NCBI GenBank assembly: GCA_029933395.1
Contig: JAOZOG010000025.1
Location: 7,283 to 17,811, forward strand
Direction: 5' to 3'
DNA: 10,529 nt
From: Sulfurovaceae bacterium
Lineage (GTDB): Bacteria; Campylobacterota; Campylobacteria; Campylobacterales; Sulfurovaceae
Shown here: in pieces, positions 1-6,904 of the stretch
Layout: each line of letters starts with the position of its first letter
Numbering within the stretch: position 1 is the stretch's first letter
Notes under the pieces: generated by a model
Database searches by the model: none
What the model was told of the DNA's origin: nothing
The model's input: the letters and a program-made list of their open reading frames with translations, nothing else
Program-made: the position numbers and the translations under genes

Positions 1-60
1 TTGAAAAAGCAGCCGATCCCTGCGGATACGATTTTGGACAGCATCATGGAGAGACTATGA
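1..60 (+). CDS. 3' end of an upstream gene, possibly prolyl-tRNA synthetase
   Basis: An open frame enters from the left edge and stops at TGA 58-60, giving 19 residues that end in DTILDSIMERL. Its stop overlaps the fxsA start as ATGA (57-60), so the two are translationally coupled. The fragment is too short to identify by sequence. In Campylobacter and Helicobacter, proS lies just upstream of (fxsA and) hemC, so the C-terminal tail of the ProRS anticodon-binding domain is the best guess. That identification rests on gene order recalled from known genomes, not on this fragment. Confidence 0.5.
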   Translation: MKKQPIPADTILDSIMERL

Positions 61-476
61 TATTTCTCATCATACCTTTTTTGATTGCGGAGCTGATCCT
101 CTCGCTCAAGGTCGTGGAGACGATCGGGGCACTCTGGAGCGTCGTCTGGATTATCGGTACGATAGTTCTCGGTTCGGTACTGCTCAAAAATTCCCAATAC
201 GCAATCTTCAGCAGCCTCAGCGATGTTTCGAGAGGAAAGCTGGACTTGCAGAGTTTTCAGAATGCCAGTATGGCTTATATGTTGGGCTCGCTTCTGCTGA
301 TCATACCGGGCATCCTGAGTGATGCTCTGGGTGTTATCGCACTCGGATACACACTCTATTTACAATTTGTAGCTAAAATAACACCCGAAAAACCAAATTT
401 TACCCAAGAAGGAGACGATGATGTCATTGATGTCGAAGTTATTGATGAGCACCATAGCGGCAACAGTCGCACTTAG
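57..476 (+). CDS. fxsA: FxsA-family inner membrane protein
   Basis: A 139-residue membrane protein of the FxsA family. The E. coli member was named for suppressing F exclusion of phage T7 when overproduced; its normal role is unknown. Hydrophobic segments lie at about residues 1-20, 25-45 and 73-105. The last contains the family signature LLLIIPGILSDALG, the counterpart of the usual LLltPGflTDalG. The C-terminal tail is cytosolic-looking and very acidic (DDDVIDVEVIDE), as is common in the family. The start ATG overlaps the upstream stop (ATGA). The 3' end overlaps the next gene by 56 bases, so the acidic tail is encoded by the DNA that also encodes the next protein's signal peptide. The family call is firm; no function is implied. 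Confidence 0.88.
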   Translation: MIFLIIPFLIAELILSLKVVETIGALWSVVWIIGTIVLGSVLLKNSQYAIFSSLSDVSRGKLDLQSFQNASMAYMLGSLLLIIPGILSDALGVIALGYTLYLQFVAKITPEKPNFTQEGDDDVIDVEVIDEHHSGNSRT

Positions 477-1254
477 TGCCAATGTGAGCGATAAAGAGCT
501 TATCAAATATTTTAAAAAACATATCGTGAAAAACCCCTCTGTCAAAGTGACAGGTGTGGAGGTGCTGGATGTCAGGAAAATTCCCGAGCATCCGGGTTGG
601 GAAGTCTATCTGACCAACATGAAGCTCAAGTTCAAAGACAAGGATGTCTCTGCGCCGCAGGTTGTCTTCGTCAACGGCAGCCTCTTTTCGCCGATGCTGA
701 TCGATATGCAGCGGGGAATCAACTATAGCAAAGAGCTCAAACCAAAGGTACCGGTCTCGCTCTACGATGAGGCGCATCTTCTGTTTGGCAATAAAGATGC
801 CAAGCATAAGATTATCGTCTTTTCCGATCCGCAATGCCCCTTCTGTATGGAAGTGGTACCCGAAATCATGAAAGCAGCTAGAGAGCATCCTGAGACACTG
901 GCTCTCTACTACTATCACCTTCCGTTGATGCGTATCCATCCGGTATCCGGTATTCTGGTGCGTGTGATGCATATCGCCCAGGAGAAGGGTAGAAACGATG
1001 TCGTGGAGAAACTCTACTCACTCAAGATCAACCCGCGCGAAACCAATGTGGACAAGGTACTCGCCGCTGTCAAAAAGCACAGTGGATTTGAAGTGACCAG
1101 GGCGGAGATCGAGAAGCCCGAAGTCAAAGCTGCGATCAAGAGAGACGAAGAAGCTTCTGCCAGAATGATGGTCTCGGGTACTCCGACCGTCTATGTCGAC
1201 GGCGAATGGGACAAGGGAAGAGAGAAATACAAATCCCTTATCCCCAAGAACTAA
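421..1254 (+). CDS. Periplasmic DsbC/DsbG-like thiol:disulfide protein
   Basis: A secreted thioredoxin-fold protein, probably a periplasmic disulfide isomerase or oxidoreductase. The N-terminus (SKLLMSTIAATVALSA) is a short signal peptide with likely cleavage after SA. Residues ~22-110 form an N-terminal domain placed like the dimerisation domain of DsbC/DsbG. The thioredoxin domain follows with the active site FSDPQCPFC (Cys139 and Cys142) and the cis-proline loop GTPTVYVDG (Pro255). The CPFC dipeptide differs from the CPHC of DsbA and CGYC of DsbC, so redox preference cannot be read from it. Two adjacent ATGs exist (418 and 421). I chose 421 because AGAAGGAG (407-414) then lies 6 bases upstream rather than 3; the longer form is 278 residues. 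It lies 9 bases before hemC, so it is probably co-transcribed with it, perhaps only by housekeeping adjacency. Confidence 0.85.
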   Translation: MSLMSKLLMSTIAATVALSANVSDKELIKYFKKHIVKNPSVKVTGVEVLDVRKIPEHPGWEVYLTNMKLKFKDKDVSAPQVVFVNGSLFSPMLIDMQRGINYSKELKPKVPVSLYDEAHLLFGNKDAKHKIIVFSDPQCPFCMEVVPEIMKAAREHPETLALYYYHLPLMRIHPVSGILVRVMHIAQEKGRNDVVEKLYSLKINPRETNVDKVLAAVKKHSGFEVTRAEIEKPEVKAAIKRDEEASARMMVSGTPTVYVDGEWDKGREKYKSLIPKN

Positions 1255-1263
1255 AGAGTATAC

Positions 1264-2217
1264 GTGAAAAAAGTAGTTATCGCAACCAGGGCGAGCCAGC
1301 TTGCCCTGTGGCAGGCATACCATATCAAAGCGCAAATCGAAAAGAGCTTTCCCGATGTGGAAGTCTCACTCAACGAGATCACCAGTCGGGGTGACAAGAT
1401 CCTCGATAAACCGCTTGCACTGGTTGGTGGAAAAGGGCACTTCACCAAAGAGCTCGAAGATGAGATGCTCGCAGGCAATGCCGATCTGGCGGTGCATTCA
1501 CTAAAGGATGTCCCGACCTATATCCCCGAAGGCCTGGAGCTGGCGGCGATTACGGAGCGTCAGGATCAGAGTGATGTCTTCCTTTCGCATCGCTACGAAT
1601 CACTCGAAGCCCTGCCGCAGGGTGCCGTGGTGGGCACGACGAGTCTGAGACGCAGAATGCAGCTGCTGCAGAAGCGCCCCGATCTCACAGTCAAAGACCT
1701 GAGAGGCAATGTCAATACACGGCTGAGAAAACTTTCCGAAGGTCAATACGATGCGATCATCCTTGCCTACATTGGCTTGGCACGGCTCGACCTGCTCAAG
1801 GATATCCCCCATGTCGAAAAACTCTCCTTTATGATCCCCCCGATGGGACAGGCAGCTCTGGGAATCGAGATCGTCAGCGACAATGACTTCATCAGGGAGA
1901 TCGCAGCAAGCCTGAATAACGAATACAGCTTTCTGGCAGCCAAGCTGGAGAGGGATTTTGTCTCAGCCATCGGTGCGGGCTGCTCTGCTCCGGTCGCCGT
2001 CAATGCCATCATAGAGAACGGTACTGTCATGATCAGGGCGATGCTCGGGTATCCGGATGGGACACATATCATGCAGAAGATAGAGATCGCACCGATCGCA
2101 TTCTCGAGCGAACTCGGCAAAAAGCTGGCAGATGCAATGATCGCAGAAGGCGCACTGGAGATACTCTCAAAAGCCGAAGCCATCGCCTTCAAGGATGAGA
2201 TGCCTGAGAGGATGTAG
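1264..2217 (+). CDS. hemC: Porphobilinogen deaminase (hydroxymethylbilane synthase)
   Basis: HemC (317 residues) joins four porphobilinogen molecules into hydroxymethylbilane in the cytosol, a step of tetrapyrrole and haem synthesis. Visible signatures are the N-terminal IATRASQLALWQA, the catalytic aspartate in HSLKDVP (Asp82), the arginine-rich substrate loop TTSLRRRMQLL, LRGNVNTRL, and the cysteine that carries the dipyrromethane cofactor in GAGCSAPVAV (Cys240). The length is normal for the family. The start is GTG at 1264, 9 bases after the upstream stop, with a purine-rich AAAGAG just ahead; no better ATG aligns with the conserved N-terminus. All key residues are present, so it should be functional. 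The neighbourhood with fxsA matches gene order in Campylobacterota. Confidence 0.98.
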   Translation: MKKVVIATRASQLALWQAYHIKAQIEKSFPDVEVSLNEITSRGDKILDKPLALVGGKGHFTKELEDEMLAGNADLAVHSLKDVPTYIPEGLELAAITERQDQSDVFLSHRYESLEALPQGAVVGTTSLRRRMQLLQKRPDLTVKDLRGNVNTRLRKLSEGQYDAIILAYIGLARLDLLKDIPHVEKLSFMIPPMGQAALGIEIVSDNDFIREIAASLNNEYSFLAAKLERDFVSAIGAGCSAPVAVNAIIENGTVMIRAMLGYPDGTHIMQKIEIAPIAFSSELGKKLADAMIAEGALEILSKAEAIAFKDEMPERM

Positions 2218-2227
2218 GGCATCGCAC

Positions 2228-2250
2228 CAAAATTCCAAATAGGAATTCTG
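2228..2250 (+). other. Small hairpin after hemC
   Basis: AATTCC (2231-2236) and GGAATT (2242-2247) form a perfect 6-bp stem around the loop AAATA. The stem extends through one mismatch by two more pairs (C2228-G2250, A2229-T2249). It lies 10 bases after the hemC stop. It has no following run of T, so it is not a convincing intrinsic terminator; it may be an mRNA 3'-end structure or chance in an AT-rich stretch. Confidence 0.3.
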
Positions 2251-2268
2251 CTTCAGCAAACTCTCAAT

Positions 2269-2296
2269 AAATATGTACTAGTATATGTACATATTT
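2269..2296 (+). promoter_or_regulatory. Palindromic YefM-YoeB operator
   Basis: Ten-base arms AAATATGTAC (2269-2278) and GTACATATTT (2287-2296) form a perfect inverted repeat around the 8-base spacer TAGTATAT. Within it are two GTAC-core hexamers, TGTACT (2274-2279) and TGTACA (2286-2291), whose starts are 12 bp apart; they also form a direct repeat of TATGTAC. In E. coli, YefM-YoeB autorepresses through two TGTACA-core palindromes about 12 bp centre to centre, so this layout and its place just upstream of yefM strongly suggest the autoregulatory operator. A -10 element such as TAGTAT (2279-2284) would lie inside it. A good ribosome binding site, TAAGGAG (2296-2302), follows 5 bases before the yefM ATG. 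Confidence 0.75.
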
Positions 2297-2307
2297 AAGG
2301 AGTTTCG

Positions 2308-2559
2308 ATGAAGACAGTAAATTTTTCTCAAACACGCCAAAATTTGGCTTCCACCTTCGATAGTGTGGTAGACGACAGTATGCCTGTTGTGGTCACACGC
2401 CAGAATAAAGAGTCTGTCGTGATCATCTCCATGAAAGATTATCGGGCGATGCAGGAGACAGCTTATCTGATGCAGAGTGAGGCCAATGCCAGGCGCCTCA
2501 ACCGTGCCATTGCACAACTTGAAGCAGGAGAGGGCAAAAATAGAGAGCTGATAGAGTAA
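2308..2559 (+). CDS. yefM: YefM antitoxin of YefM-YoeB module
   Basis: An 83-residue antitoxin and DNA-binding autorepressor of the YefM/Phd family that neutralises YoeB. The N-terminal domain (residues 1-~50) has the family pattern SQTRQNLASTFD ... VVVTRQNKESVVIIS, keeping basic residues Arg10 and Arg31 at the positions implicated in operator binding by E. coli YefM. The C-terminal segment (ETAYLMQSEANARRL ... NRELIE) matches the flexible toxin-wrapping tail, including the ETAYL and SxANARRL blocks. The start follows TAAGGAG closely. Its TAA overlaps the yoeB ATG by one base (TAATG), so the two are coupled. A palindromic operator lies immediately upstream. The whole frame is intact. Confidence 0.97.
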   Translation: MKTVNFSQTRQNLASTFDSVVDDSMPVVVTRQNKESVVIISMKDYRAMQETAYLMQSEANARRLNRAIAQLEAGEGKNRELIE

Positions 2560-2816
2560 TGATACTGAGTTTCGCAGACGATGCGTGGGACGATTATCTT
2601 TATTGGCAGCAAAACGATAAAAAAATACTCAAAAAAATCAATCGCCTCATCAAAGAGATACAGAGAGATCCTTTTGACGGGCTCGGAGAACCCGAACCGC
2701 TCAAATACAATTGGTCAGGCTACTGGTCTCGGCGTATTACGATAGAACATCGTTTGGTTTATAAAACCACCGAGAGTCATCTGCTTATTGCCCAGTGCCG
2801 ATATCATTATCGATAA
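2559..2816 (+). CDS. yoeB: YoeB toxin, ribosome-dependent mRNA endonuclease
   Basis: An 85-residue toxin of the RelE superfamily. YoeB binds the ribosome A site and cleaves mRNA when the antitoxin is degraded. It aligns without gaps to E. coli YoeB from memory: SxxxWDDYLYWQ, KKINxLIK, GxPEPLK, WSRRIT, EHRLVY and CRYHY are all present. The catalytic residues Glu46, Arg65, His83 and Tyr84 are all retained at the same numbers, so it should be active. One extra Arg follows Tyr84 at the C-terminus. It overlaps yefM by one base. Its stop is only 7 bases from the stop of the convergent histidine kinase gene, with no visible terminator between them. Confidence 0.97.
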   Translation: MILSFADDAWDDYLYWQQNDKKILKKINRLIKEIQRDPFDGLGEPEPLKYNWSGYWSRRITIEHRLVYKTTESHLLIAQCRYHYR

Positions 2817-2823
2817 ATGCTAC

Positions 2824-4776
2824 TCAATCTCCGTCAAATCTGATTGTAAAACATGCCCCCTCACCACGATTTTCTACATGCAGCGTAGCGTGGTGTTTTT
2901 CTGCGATGGTGGTACTCATATAGAGACCGATACCGGTGCCTTTTCCCTCTGCTTTGGTGGTGACGTTGGCTTTGAAGATATCGTCGATGATCTCCTTGGG
3001 GATGCCTCCGGCATTATCTTCGATCTCCACTCGTTTTCCACTCTCATCATTGATGAGACGTATGCTGATCTTCCTCTGTGCAATGTGATGATCATTGAAG
3101 GCATCTTTGGCATTGCTGATGATATTGAGAATGAGATGTTTGAACTCATTTTCTGAGCCGGTGATTTCGATGGGGTCGTTGCGTTCGATCGTGACGGTGA
3201 TCGCATTTTTCATCAACTCATCACGTGTCAGGAAGAGGACGGAGTCGATAACATCGCTCAGTTGAAAGCGCTGGTCCTGCTTGTTGGGGCGAAAAAAGCT
3301 GCGGAAGGCATCGAGTGTTGTGATCATATGCTCGATTTGAACTTGCATATTTTGACGGAACTCCTCGAGGTAGGCTTGATCGACTTTTCCCTCTTCAGCA
3401 TCGATCCGGAGCAGTTCATTGTACATCGTAAGTGCATTGAGCGGTTGCTTCCACTGGTGGGCGGCAGCGTCCATCATCTCTCCCATCGCCGCCATCTTCG
3501 ACTGCTGTACCAGCATCTTTTCATTGGCGATCCGTTTTTCAGTCTCCTGTGCCTCTCTTTTGCGTGCTTTTTCCAGGGCAGTGGTGCGTGCATTGAGATT
3601 TTGGACGAGGGAACCTATTTCACCTTTGTCGCTGCATTGCAGACGATCGTAATGCGCCTCACCTTCATTGAATTTCTCCTCAAGCTGCTTGCTGATCGAC
3701 TGAATCGGCTTGACGAAGATCCGGCCCAGCAGCAGATAGCCGGCCAGCATCGCAAGCAGTGTCAAAACAACAATGATGCTGATCACGGTGAAGAAGGTCT
3801 TGTCATTCTGTGCAAGCACTCTCTCTTTGGGGATGCCGATGATGAGATTCCAACCGGTATGAAAGAAGTGGTAAACTGCTACAACACTGTCGTCGTCGAG
3901 CAGTGGGTCATCTTTTAGCAGGAAGACACTACTTTGAATATCTCTCTTGCGATCAGGGGTGGTTTCGCTTTGATATCGTTTCAGTATCGGCTCGATAAGA
4001 TCGATCAGTTTCACTGACTTGGATGATTTTGCATCAGAGAGTTTTTCTGCTTGAATCCTCTTTTGAGCTAAAGCAGATTTTCCAATGAATCTCTCCTCTC
4101 CGTCGACCATCATCAGGTAGCTATGCTCAGAATTTGAGAGATCTTTGATGTGGCTTCGGCTGTGTGCACTGAGATCAAGATCGATACTCGCTACACCGAT
4201 CCACTTGCCGTTACGGTAGATGGGGGAGACGATAGTGATCATTCGGACATGGGTGACAGGATCATCATAGACTTTGGTCCATCGTGTCTCTCCATCCTTC
4301 AGTATGCGCCCCAGTCGATAAAATTCCATCTCCTTGTAGTCGTCACTGCTTTTTTGCTGGTAGTCTGTGATCAGGTCGAAACCATTTTTTGGGTTTCGGT
4401 TGAAAAAGAGTATCTCATTTCCGTCATTACTACCATTCTCTTCAAGCCAGATTCCACCACTGACAAGGCCGATATCTCTCGAATCGGACGAGAGTACTGC
4501 AGAGATTATTTCCTGGCGTACGGATGGCTCTTCGGGCAGCTTTCCTGCGACAGAGGCAAGTACCATCGTCTTCTCTTCGGCGATAGACTCCATTCTGCTG
4601 ATATCACGGATGATTTTGGACGTACTCAAAGCAACCTCCCTGGAGGCATTTTCCAGTATTTTGTTTTCTCTCAGGAGAAAAAAAGTCGTGACGATCGTCA
4701 GCAAAAAGAGCATATTGATAAGTATAAAGAAGCCAATGAGCTTCATTCGGACACTATGGTACCATTTGACTTTCAT
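2824..4776 (-). CDS. dCache-domain membrane sensor histidine kinase
   Basis: A 650-residue inner-membrane sensor kinase. Membrane segments lie at about residues 12-35 and 327-352. Between them is a ~290-residue periplasmic dCache-like sensor, recognisable from W166, the Y170xD172 pair, VSPIYRNGKWIGVASIDLD and the second lobe ending HTGWNLIIGIP. A HAMP linker (~353-405, with KPI and KGEIGSL) and a coiled coil (~398-428) lead to the kinase core. The phosphorylated His is H440 (AAAHQWKQPLN), the N box is LNIISNAKDAF (N551, N555), G1 is DNAGG (587-591), and G2 is GKGTGIGL (611-618). All catalytic boxes are intact. No response regulator lies in the window, so its partner is unknown. It lies 77 bases after the hydrolase gene on the same strand, with a candidate promoter of its own. 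The ligand cannot be predicted. Confidence 0.93.
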   Translation of the reverse strand: MKVKWYHSVRMKLIGFFILINMLFLLTIVTTFFLLRENKILENASREVALSTSKIIRDISRMESIAEEKTMVLASVAGKLPEEPSVRQEIISAVLSSDSRDIGLVSGGIWLEENGSNDGNEILFFNRNPKNGFDLITDYQQKSSDDYKEMEFYRLGRILKDGETRWTKVYDDPVTHVRMITIVSPIYRNGKWIGVASIDLDLSAHSRSHIKDLSNSEHSYLMMVDGEERFIGKSALAQKRIQAEKLSDAKSSKSVKLIDLIEPILKRYQSETTPDRKRDIQSSVFLLKDDPLLDDDSVVAVYHFFHTGWNLIIGIPKERVLAQNDKTFFTVISIIVVLTLLAMLAGYLLLGRIFVKPIQSISKQLEEKFNEGEAHYDRLQCSDKGEIGSLVQNLNARTTALEKARKREAQETEKRIANEKMLVQQSKMAAMGEMMDAAAHQWKQPLNALTMYNELLRIDAEEGKVDQAYLEEFRQNMQVQIEHMITTLDAFRSFFRPNKQDQRFQLSDVIDSVLFLTRDELMKNAITVTIERNDPIEITGSENEFKHLILNIISNAKDAFNDHHIAQRKISIRLINDESGKRVEIEDNAGGIPKEIIDDIFKANVTTKAEGKGTGIGLYMSTTIAEKHHATLHVENRGEGACFTIRFDGD

Positions 4777-4852
4777 AGAAACACCTGATTATTTAATTTT
4801 ATGACGATTTACAATTAGTCACAGATCGGAGCCTATTTGTTTTTACCCTACG

Positions 4853-4858
4853 ATTATA
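4853..4858 (-). promoter_or_regulatory. Candidate -10 box for the sensor kinase gene
   Basis: The - strand reads TATAAT, a perfect -10 hexamer, overlapping the stop codon of the upstream hydrolase gene and about 76 bases before the kinase start. No good -35 hexamer is visible 16-18 bases upstream, but Campylobacterota sigma-70 promoters commonly lack one. The AT-rich leader between it and the kinase start fits an untranslated 5' region. If used, the kinase would be transcribed separately from the pyruvate dehydrogenase operon. Confidence 0.4.
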
Positions 4859-5573
4859 GCGTAAGGGTTCTTCCCGTACCTCCCTGAAAATATCTTTCGC
4901 CAAAAAACTCTCTAAACATCGAAATCGCCAGATCACCGCTGCAGTGGGTAGGGCAGACGTATTGAACGCCGAGTGCATCAAGCGTTTCAGTGACTTCATT
5001 GATTTGTTCGGGATTGTCATACATCAGGTGAAAACCACCCATCAGGAGATAGATCGGTTTGCGGAGTATCTCTATGGCCCGTGCAGCGATATGGCTGATA
5101 CCCGGATGTGCACAGCCGGTAATGACGATGAGACCTTTGTCGGTATCGATGATAATGGATTGTTCACCGATATTTCCCATCGTTCCGGTCGTGTAGGTTG
5201 AAGGCAGGATCTTTTGGGGTTCACTGTCGATCACGGTCACGCCGAGACTCTGCGCATCCAGGTCCCGGATCAAATGCTTCGAGAGTGAATCGGGCACATA
5301 GAGGTGCAGATTTGGATGGGCTTCCAGTACCGAATCCACGCCGCCGATATGGTCCCAGTGCGGATGGGAGAGTATCAGGGCTTCCGCCTTTTTCAAATCG
5401 ACATCGAGTTTCTCCATATTCCGTAGCAATACCCGCCCGTTACTGCCGGTATCGAAAAGGAATGTCGTCTCGCCTGTCTCGACGAAGCAGGAGAATCCCC
5501 AGAGTGTCGGGAAGCCTTCGAGGTAGGCATAGTTGTCGAATACGATCGTGATCTTAATCTGTTTTGCAGCCAT
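4854..5573 (-). CDS. Metallo-beta-lactamase-fold hydrolase (COG1237-like)
   Basis: A cytosolic metal-dependent hydrolase of about 239 residues with a complete set of metal ligands. The signature SHPHWDHIGG gives His70, His72, Asp74 and His75; further ligands are in GCAHPGI (His156), the GGFHL motif (His182) and PTHCSG (His210). The HPHWDH plus GGFHL combination matches the COG1237 group, often annotated as 7,8-dihydropterin-6-methyl-4-(ribofuranosyl)-aminobenzene 5'-phosphate synthase-like; that substrate should not be assumed here. The start at 5573 is preferred over the ATG at 5579 because GAAGG abuts the latter, while AAGGA sits 5 bases before the former. It overlaps the DUF434 gene by 20 bases, so the two are probably co-translated. 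It is the last gene of the tight operon. Confidence 0.87.
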   Translation of the reverse strand: MAAKQIKITIVFDNYAYLEGFPTLWGFSCFVETGETTFLFDTGSNGRVLLRNMEKLDVDLKKAEALILSHPHWDHIGGVDSVLEAHPNLHLYVPDSLSKHLIRDLDAQSLGVTVIDSEPQKILPSTYTTGTMGNIGEQSIIIDTDKGLIVITGCAHPGISHIAARAIEILRKPIYLLMGGFHLMYDNPEQINEVTETLDALGVQYVCPTHCSGDLAISMFREFFGERYFQGGTGRTLTL

Positions 5574-6273
5574 TTTCATCCTTCAGGTTGACGATATTTG
5601 CATTTGGGATTTTGTGTTCGATCAGCCAGGCAGCGAGATCGAACCATTCCGTGCCGCTGTTGAGGATAACGGAGTCGGCGGTGACGGCGATGCAGCCGCA
5701 GGTTTTGACTTTGGTATCGACTTGATCGGCTGTTTTGGCATGCATCGGAGATCCCAGTTTTTTGGCTGTGTCGTTGACCAGTTTGGCGAGTCTGCCGCTG
5801 TTGGAGACGGGGCGGTCAAAGAGCCAGAGTGCCTCTTTGACTTTCAATGTCTTGATAGTTTTTCCGACCAGTTCGACCGCCTCCTGTGTTTCGATACGAA
5901 GGGAGTAGGAGCCGTGGATGTTGGCGATATCCCGATAGCAGCCATCCATTCCCCGCAAGACGATACCGCCTCCCAGTGCCGCTTCGAGTGTGATGAGGAG
6001 ATTGAAACCGTCGATGCAGAGGGATTTGCCCCTGAGAGAGTCGACAGTTTCCGGTGATCTGCGCGGGCTGCCGTCATTGGCGGCATGGGTGATCGCAAGT
6101 CGTTCGCGTTCTGTGAGCTGATAGTGGTTGCCCACCAGTTTCAGGGAAGCTTTGGACGGATAGCCGCGTGACAGCAGCCAGGAGAGATCGCAGACCGCTT
6201 TTTGCAGCAGCGCAACTCTTTGCGGATCGAAAAAACTGTGATCCTCCGGCGCCAATCCCCGATGTTTACGCAT
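5554..6273 (-). CDS. DUF434 protein with probable PIN/NYN-like nuclease domain
   Basis: An uncharacterised protein of about 239 residues. Residues ~5-65 (RGLAPEDHSFF ... LVGNHYQLTERERLAI) match the DUF434 domain, COG2454, as I recall it. The remainder begins with IDGFNLL (Asp88) and holds LFDRP (Asp153), TADQVDTKV (Asp183, Asp186) and AVTADSVIL (Asp200). This order of acidic residues on predicted strands resembles a PIN or NYN-type ribonuclease fold, an inference from pattern alone. The start at 6273 overlaps the methyltransferase stop by 8 bases. A longer frame to 6330 would add 19 residues (MVSNRGTEQERLS...) that only mirror the methyltransferase gene in another frame and carry no domain. 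It overlaps the hydrolase gene downstream by 20 bases. Function is unknown. Confidence 0.8.
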   Translation of the reverse strand: MRKHRGLAPEDHSFFDPQRVALLQKAVCDLSWLLSRGYPSKASLKLVGNHYQLTERERLAITHAANDGSPRRSPETVDSLRGKSLCIDGFNLLITLEAALGGGIVLRGMDGCYRDIANIHGSYSLRIETQEAVELVGKTIKTLKVKEALWLFDRPVSNSGRLAKLVNDTAKKLGSPMHAKTADQVDTKVKTCGCIAVTADSVILNSGTEWFDLAAWLIEHKIPNANIVNLKDENGCKTD

Positions 6274-6898
6274 CTTTTTTGCACCGTATGGTGACAAACG
6301 CTCCTGTTCCGTGCCCCTGTTCGATACCACCCTTCATCTCTTTGAGCGTGTTGCCAAAGAGGGTTTGGACTGCGACACAATCGGAAAATCCGCTTTTTTG
6401 CAGGAGCTCTATGACCTCTTCGCTGCTGAAAAACCGTGCGGTTTTATAAAAACGACTCTCCACTTGATGCTCGAGATAAAATCTGCCAAGCGGTGTCTTT
6501 TTGTCGACAAAGCCGATGATCACACTGCCGCCGGGCTTCAGGATACGGTAGATCTCCCGCAGTGCTTTTTCTGCGCTGTCTACGAAGCAGATCGTCGTGA
6601 CCATCAGTACGAAATCGTAGCTTTGATCATCGATCGGCAGATCCTCGGCGATACCCTCAAGGATCGTGATACCGCGTTTTCTGGCGATGGCAGCCATTTT
6701 GGCGGAGGGTTCGACTCCGGTTTTGATACCAAGCGGTGCGGCGAATCGTCCGGTTCCGACACCGATCTCGATTCCCTTCTCGAAGGAGGGCATCACTGCT
6801 TTGATCGCCTTGAGCTCCTCCTCATAAACCCTGCTGTGCTCTTCGAACCACTGATCGTAGTGATCGGTCAATGTGTCAAAAGGTTCAGTATTGGCCAT
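6266..6898 (-). CDS. Class I SAM-dependent methyltransferase
   Basis: A soluble 210-residue methyltransferase of the UbiE/Methyltransf_11 type. The SAM-binding motif I is GIEIGVGTG (residues 42-50), an acidic residue that would bind the ribose is in GVEPS (Glu63), motif III is AEDLPIDDQSYDFVLMV, and the post-motif LKPGGSVIIG (120-129) follows. The N-terminal DHYDQWFEEH helix is typical of small-molecule methyltransferases. The substrate is not evident. It starts 6 bases after the acyl carrier protein gene and overlaps the DUF434 gene by 8 bases, so it belongs to the same operon. A carrier-bound or lipid-related substrate is possible from context but is only inference. Confidence 0.9.
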   Translation of the reverse strand: MANTEPFDTLTDHYDQWFEEHSRVYEEELKAIKAVMPSFEKGIEIGVGTGRFAAPLGIKTGVEPSAKMAAIARKRGITILEGIAEDLPIDDQSYDFVLMVTTICFVDSAEKALREIYRILKPGGSVIIGFVDKKTPLGRFYLEHQVESRFYKTARFFSSEEVIELLQKSGFSDCVAVQTLFGNTLKEMKGGIEQGHGTGAFVTIRCKKDA

Positions 6899-6904
6899 GA
6901 TGTC

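Noticed and set aside
439..972. 177-residue - strand frame opposite the thiol:disulfide protein
   Set aside because: The + strand gene has a signal peptide, a CPFC site and a cis-proline loop; the antisense frame has no such support.
3262..3918. 218-residue + strand frame opposite the histidine kinase
   Set aside because: It is antisense to a confidently identified kinase core, has no recognisable domain or ribosome binding site, and its composition mirrors the kinase codons.
4801..4822. TGAC...GTCA short inverted repeat between the hydrolase and kinase genes, considered as a terminator
   Set aside because: The stem is only 4 bp around a 12-base loop, with no following T run on the - strand.
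6274..6330. Upstream start for the DUF434 gene
   Set aside because: It would overlap the methyltransferase gene by 65 bases and add 19 residues unlike the domain. The ATG at 6273 gives an 8-base overlap typical of this operon.
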